Translations under genes and position numbers: made by a program
Source of the DNA: JBBTTE01 sp038064395
GTDB lineage: Bacteria; Patescibacteriota; Saccharimonadia; Saccharimonadales; UBA4665
Assembly: GCA_038064395.1 (NCBI GenBank)
Contig: JBBTTE010000006.1
Location: 1-13,171 of the forward strand
DNA: 13,171 nt
Reading direction: 5' to 3'
Shown: in pieces, positions 13,017 to 13,171 of the stretch
How the letters are laid out: every line of letters starts with the position of its first letter
How positions within the stretch are numbered: the stretch's first letter is position 1
Notes under the pieces: model-generated
What the model saw: the letters and a program-made list of their open reading frames with translations, nothing else
Database searches by the model: none
Told to the model about the DNA's origin: nothing

Positions 13017-13117
13017 GTAAGTTTCTGTAATGGTACAGAGCTTACATCAAGTAAGCATCGTGAGATGCTTACGCAACAGACAAACGGCTATTGGCAATAA
13101 CAGAGGCGTAAGCCAAT
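13017..13117 (+). ncRNA. Chain of mutually exclusive stems, switch-like
   Basis: Three stems can form in order: GTAAG..CTGTA with TACAG..CTTAC (13017-13045, loop ATGG), GTAAGCATC with GATGCTTAC (13051-13072, nine perfect pairs closed by the GNRA-type loop GTGA), and ATTGGC with GCCAAT (13090-13117). Two other pairings compete with them: CTTAC 13041-13045 with GTAAG 13051-13055, and GCTTACGC 13067-13074 with GCGTAAGC 13106-13113, eight perfect pairs. This could be part of the candidate RNA above or the leader of a gene beyond the right edge. Confidence 0.45.
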
Positions 13118-13171
13118 GATATATACCAATAACTAGTCAATTGCACTAACGTAAAAAGTTACTCAAGCGCG
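13118..13171 (+). other. Window end without recognised features
   Basis: AT-rich sequence with only a weak TAAC/GTTA pairing. I see no start codon with a ribosome site and no RNA motif. The structured region upstream may continue past the window. Confidence 0.4.

Noticed and set aside
12710..13171. tRNA, tmRNA, RNase P RNA, rRNA or group II intron
   Set aside because: No T-loop GGTTCGA-type sequence, no tmRNA end motif, no RNase P conserved blocks and no domain V motif were found by reading both strands. A model search could still overturn this.

Overview
The window reads as a chromosomal piece of a Patescibacteria (CPR) genome, most likely Candidatus Saccharibacteria or a close relative. 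This rests on family recognition, not on a marker gene: the very long Thr/Ser/Gly/Asn-rich surface protein built from 'TAFQxQN..G..L..VDT' modules, its 'MYYNS..K.FRCY.NGAW' C-terminal motif, and the small single-pass membrane protein beside it are all of a kind I associate with that group. Four genes are visible. They use TAG or TAA stops, and no in-frame TGA occurs in about 4,100 codons, so nothing suggests recoded TGA.

Layout. (1) Positions 2-11404, plus strand: one open frame that is already open at the left edge. It encodes at least 3,800 residues of a giant modular surface adhesin. In order it holds a low-complexity beta-rich stalk, a seven-blade LVIVD-type propeller, seven carbohydrate-binding-module-like jelly rolls (four of them arranged as two domain-inside-domain pairs), a six-blade kelch-type propeller, nine exact 17-residue YadA-head-like repeats, an FN3-like segment and a tail-fibre-like tip. 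(2) 11401-11946, minus strand: a single-pass membrane protein whose stop codon overlaps the adhesin stop tail to tail. (3) 12117-12326, plus: a 69-residue zinc-ribbon protein with a strong Shine-Dalgarno that can be folded into a hairpin. (4) 12398-12709, plus: a 103-residue coiled-coil protein with 'ATKDDL' repeats. (5) 12710-13171: no convincing gene, but an unusual density of stable plus-strand RNA stems, including one 30-bp imperfect hairpin, one hairpin with symmetric purine internal loops, and a chain of mutually exclusive stems.

How the parts may work together. The adhesin and the membrane protein are both predicted to face the outside, which fits an epibiotic cell that must hold a host or surface, but nothing in the window proves they interact. 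The two small plus-strand genes have no visible link to the adhesin. The best candidates for something undescribed are the structured RNA region at the right end, which I could not match to any RNA family I know, and the doubly nested jelly-roll architecture inside the adhesin.
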